Assembly (NCBI GenBank): GCA_031265005.1
Contig: JAISDD010000069.1
Location: 1-6,712 of the forward strand
Reading direction: 5' to 3'
From: Syntrophomonadaceae bacterium
GTDB lineage: Bacteria; Bacillota; Syntrophomonadia; Syntrophomonadales; Syntrophomonadaceae
DNA: 6,712 nucleotides
In this document: positions 6,215 through 6,712 of the stretch, in pieces
Layout of the letters: each line of letters starts with the position of its first letter
Numbering within the stretch: the first letter of the stretch is position 1
The notes under the pieces: model-generated
The model's database searches: none
Seen by the model: only the letters and a program-made list of their open reading frames with translations
Told to the model about the DNA's origin: nothing
Position numbers and translations under genes: made by a program

Positions 6215-6712
6215 CTACAATAATTCATTGCTCAGCTCATCTACTTTTTCGCTTATCAGGCGCAACTGCTTAGTAATATTCTCCAGTTTTTGCGGTAATT
6301 CCAAACTAATATCCGCTATCGTCTCCAAGGCAGGAGCGGATAAAAGCTCCTGCCGCGTCAATCCTTCCGCAGTGGGAACGCGAACGTGATTAAATTCCGT
6401 CATTCCCAAATCACGCCGGGAAACCGGCTGATCCGCTTCTTTAAGAATAACGGTAAAACCGCCGCAGGATTCCAGTATGCCTTTGTGAACTTCATCGACA
6501 TCTGCCACTCCTTGTTTTCTAAGCTCCTGCATGAGATCATCCACATTAAACTTTTCTTTTTTTAAATTATCTCTTATAATCCGCCCGTCTTCTATTAGAA
6601 TTACAGGCTTTCCAGAGATTAGGTGAGCGAAGCGCTGATTTTTTAAAGACAAAAACCCCGTTATAAATTCCAGAAAAGCTAAAGTAGCTAAAATAATAAC
6701 GCCTTCGTAAAA
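6215..6712 (-). CDS. DUF421 / YetF-like membrane protein, C-terminal part (5' end beyond the right edge)
   Basis: The frame is open to the window edge and gives 165 residues before a TAG stop. The first about 22 visible residues are a hydrophobic membrane helix (VIILATLAFLEFITGFL), probably the last of the three usual in this family. It is followed by the cytoplasmic domain starting SLKNQRFAHLISGKPVILIEDG, then a DDLMQELRKQGV segment and an ILESCGGFTVILK strand, the hallmark order of the YetF C-terminal domain. The last about 40 residues are a leucine/glutamate-rich helix likely to form a coiled coil. Family members are usually 200-240 residues, so about 60 residues are missing. A TTG at 6652 could be mistaken for a start, but it falls within the membrane helix and the frame stays open upstream. 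Function is unknown; B. subtilis paralogues such as YetF are membrane proteins of the forespore/spore or cell envelope. Probably the first visible gene of a unit with the NIF3 gene, 50 bp downstream. Confidence 0.88.
   Translation of the reverse strand, partial: FYEGVIILATLAFLEFITGFLSLKNQRFAHLISGKPVILIEDGRIIRDNLKKEKFNVDDLMQELRKQGVADVDEVHKGILESCGGFTVILKEADQPVSRRDLGMTEFNHVRVPTAEGLTRQELLSAPALETIADISLELPQKLENITKQLRLISEKVDELSNELL

Noticed and set aside
6215..6652. A 145-residue soluble protein starting at the TTG at 6652
   Set aside because: The frame stays open to the window edge and encodes a membrane helix upstream, as in DUF421 proteins; the TTG is internal.

Overview
The window is a compact, moderately AT-rich stretch of bacterial chromosome. 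Four genes run leftward on the minus strand, and the last 20 codons of a plus-strand gene enter from the left edge, so the left end is convergent. The gene set (YetF-type DUF421 membrane protein, NIF3-like protein, long U32/DUF3656 protein, MutS2), the AGGGAG-type ribosome binding sites and the strong TGnTATAAT promoter suggest a Firmicute, probably an anaerobic clostridial lineage (Clostridia/Peptococcaceae or Negativicutes-like). This placement rests on protein style and gene order only; no marker RNA is present.

Layout in order of minus-strand transcription: (1) 6712-6215, the C-terminal 165 residues of a DUF421 (YetF-like) membrane protein that continues past the right edge. (2) 6164-5211, a 317-residue NIF3-family dinuclear-metal protein. 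(3) 5210-5042, a 169-bp intergenic region with two nested inverted repeats, a second separate inverted repeat and a near-consensus extended -10 promoter. (4) 5041-2543, an 832-residue U32-family protein with a central DUF3656-like region and a second, degenerate U32-like half. The longer reading frame opening at 5122 is rejected because the promoter lies inside it and a strong ribosome binding site sits at the internal ATG. (5) 2542-2469, a short gap dominated by a 21-bp TA dinucleotide repeat that ends in TATAAT. (6) 2468-111, mutS2, complete with ATPase and Smr domains. (7) 110-61, a short gap with a weak terminator-like hairpin. (8) 60-1, the tail of the convergent gene.

Functionally, the U32 protein and MutS2 probably share a transcript started at the promoter near 5081. 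Relatives of both act on the translation apparatus: RlhA-type U32 proteins hydroxylate 23S rRNA, and MutS2 splits collided ribosomes. A shared ribosome-related role is therefore plausible but inferred. No mobile element, CRISPR array, tRNA or rRNA was seen. The items most worth a second look are the duplicated U32 protein, whose two cysteine clusters resemble a UbiU-like and a UbiV-like set; the TA repeat in front of mutS2; and the palindrome cluster between the NIF3 and U32 genes.
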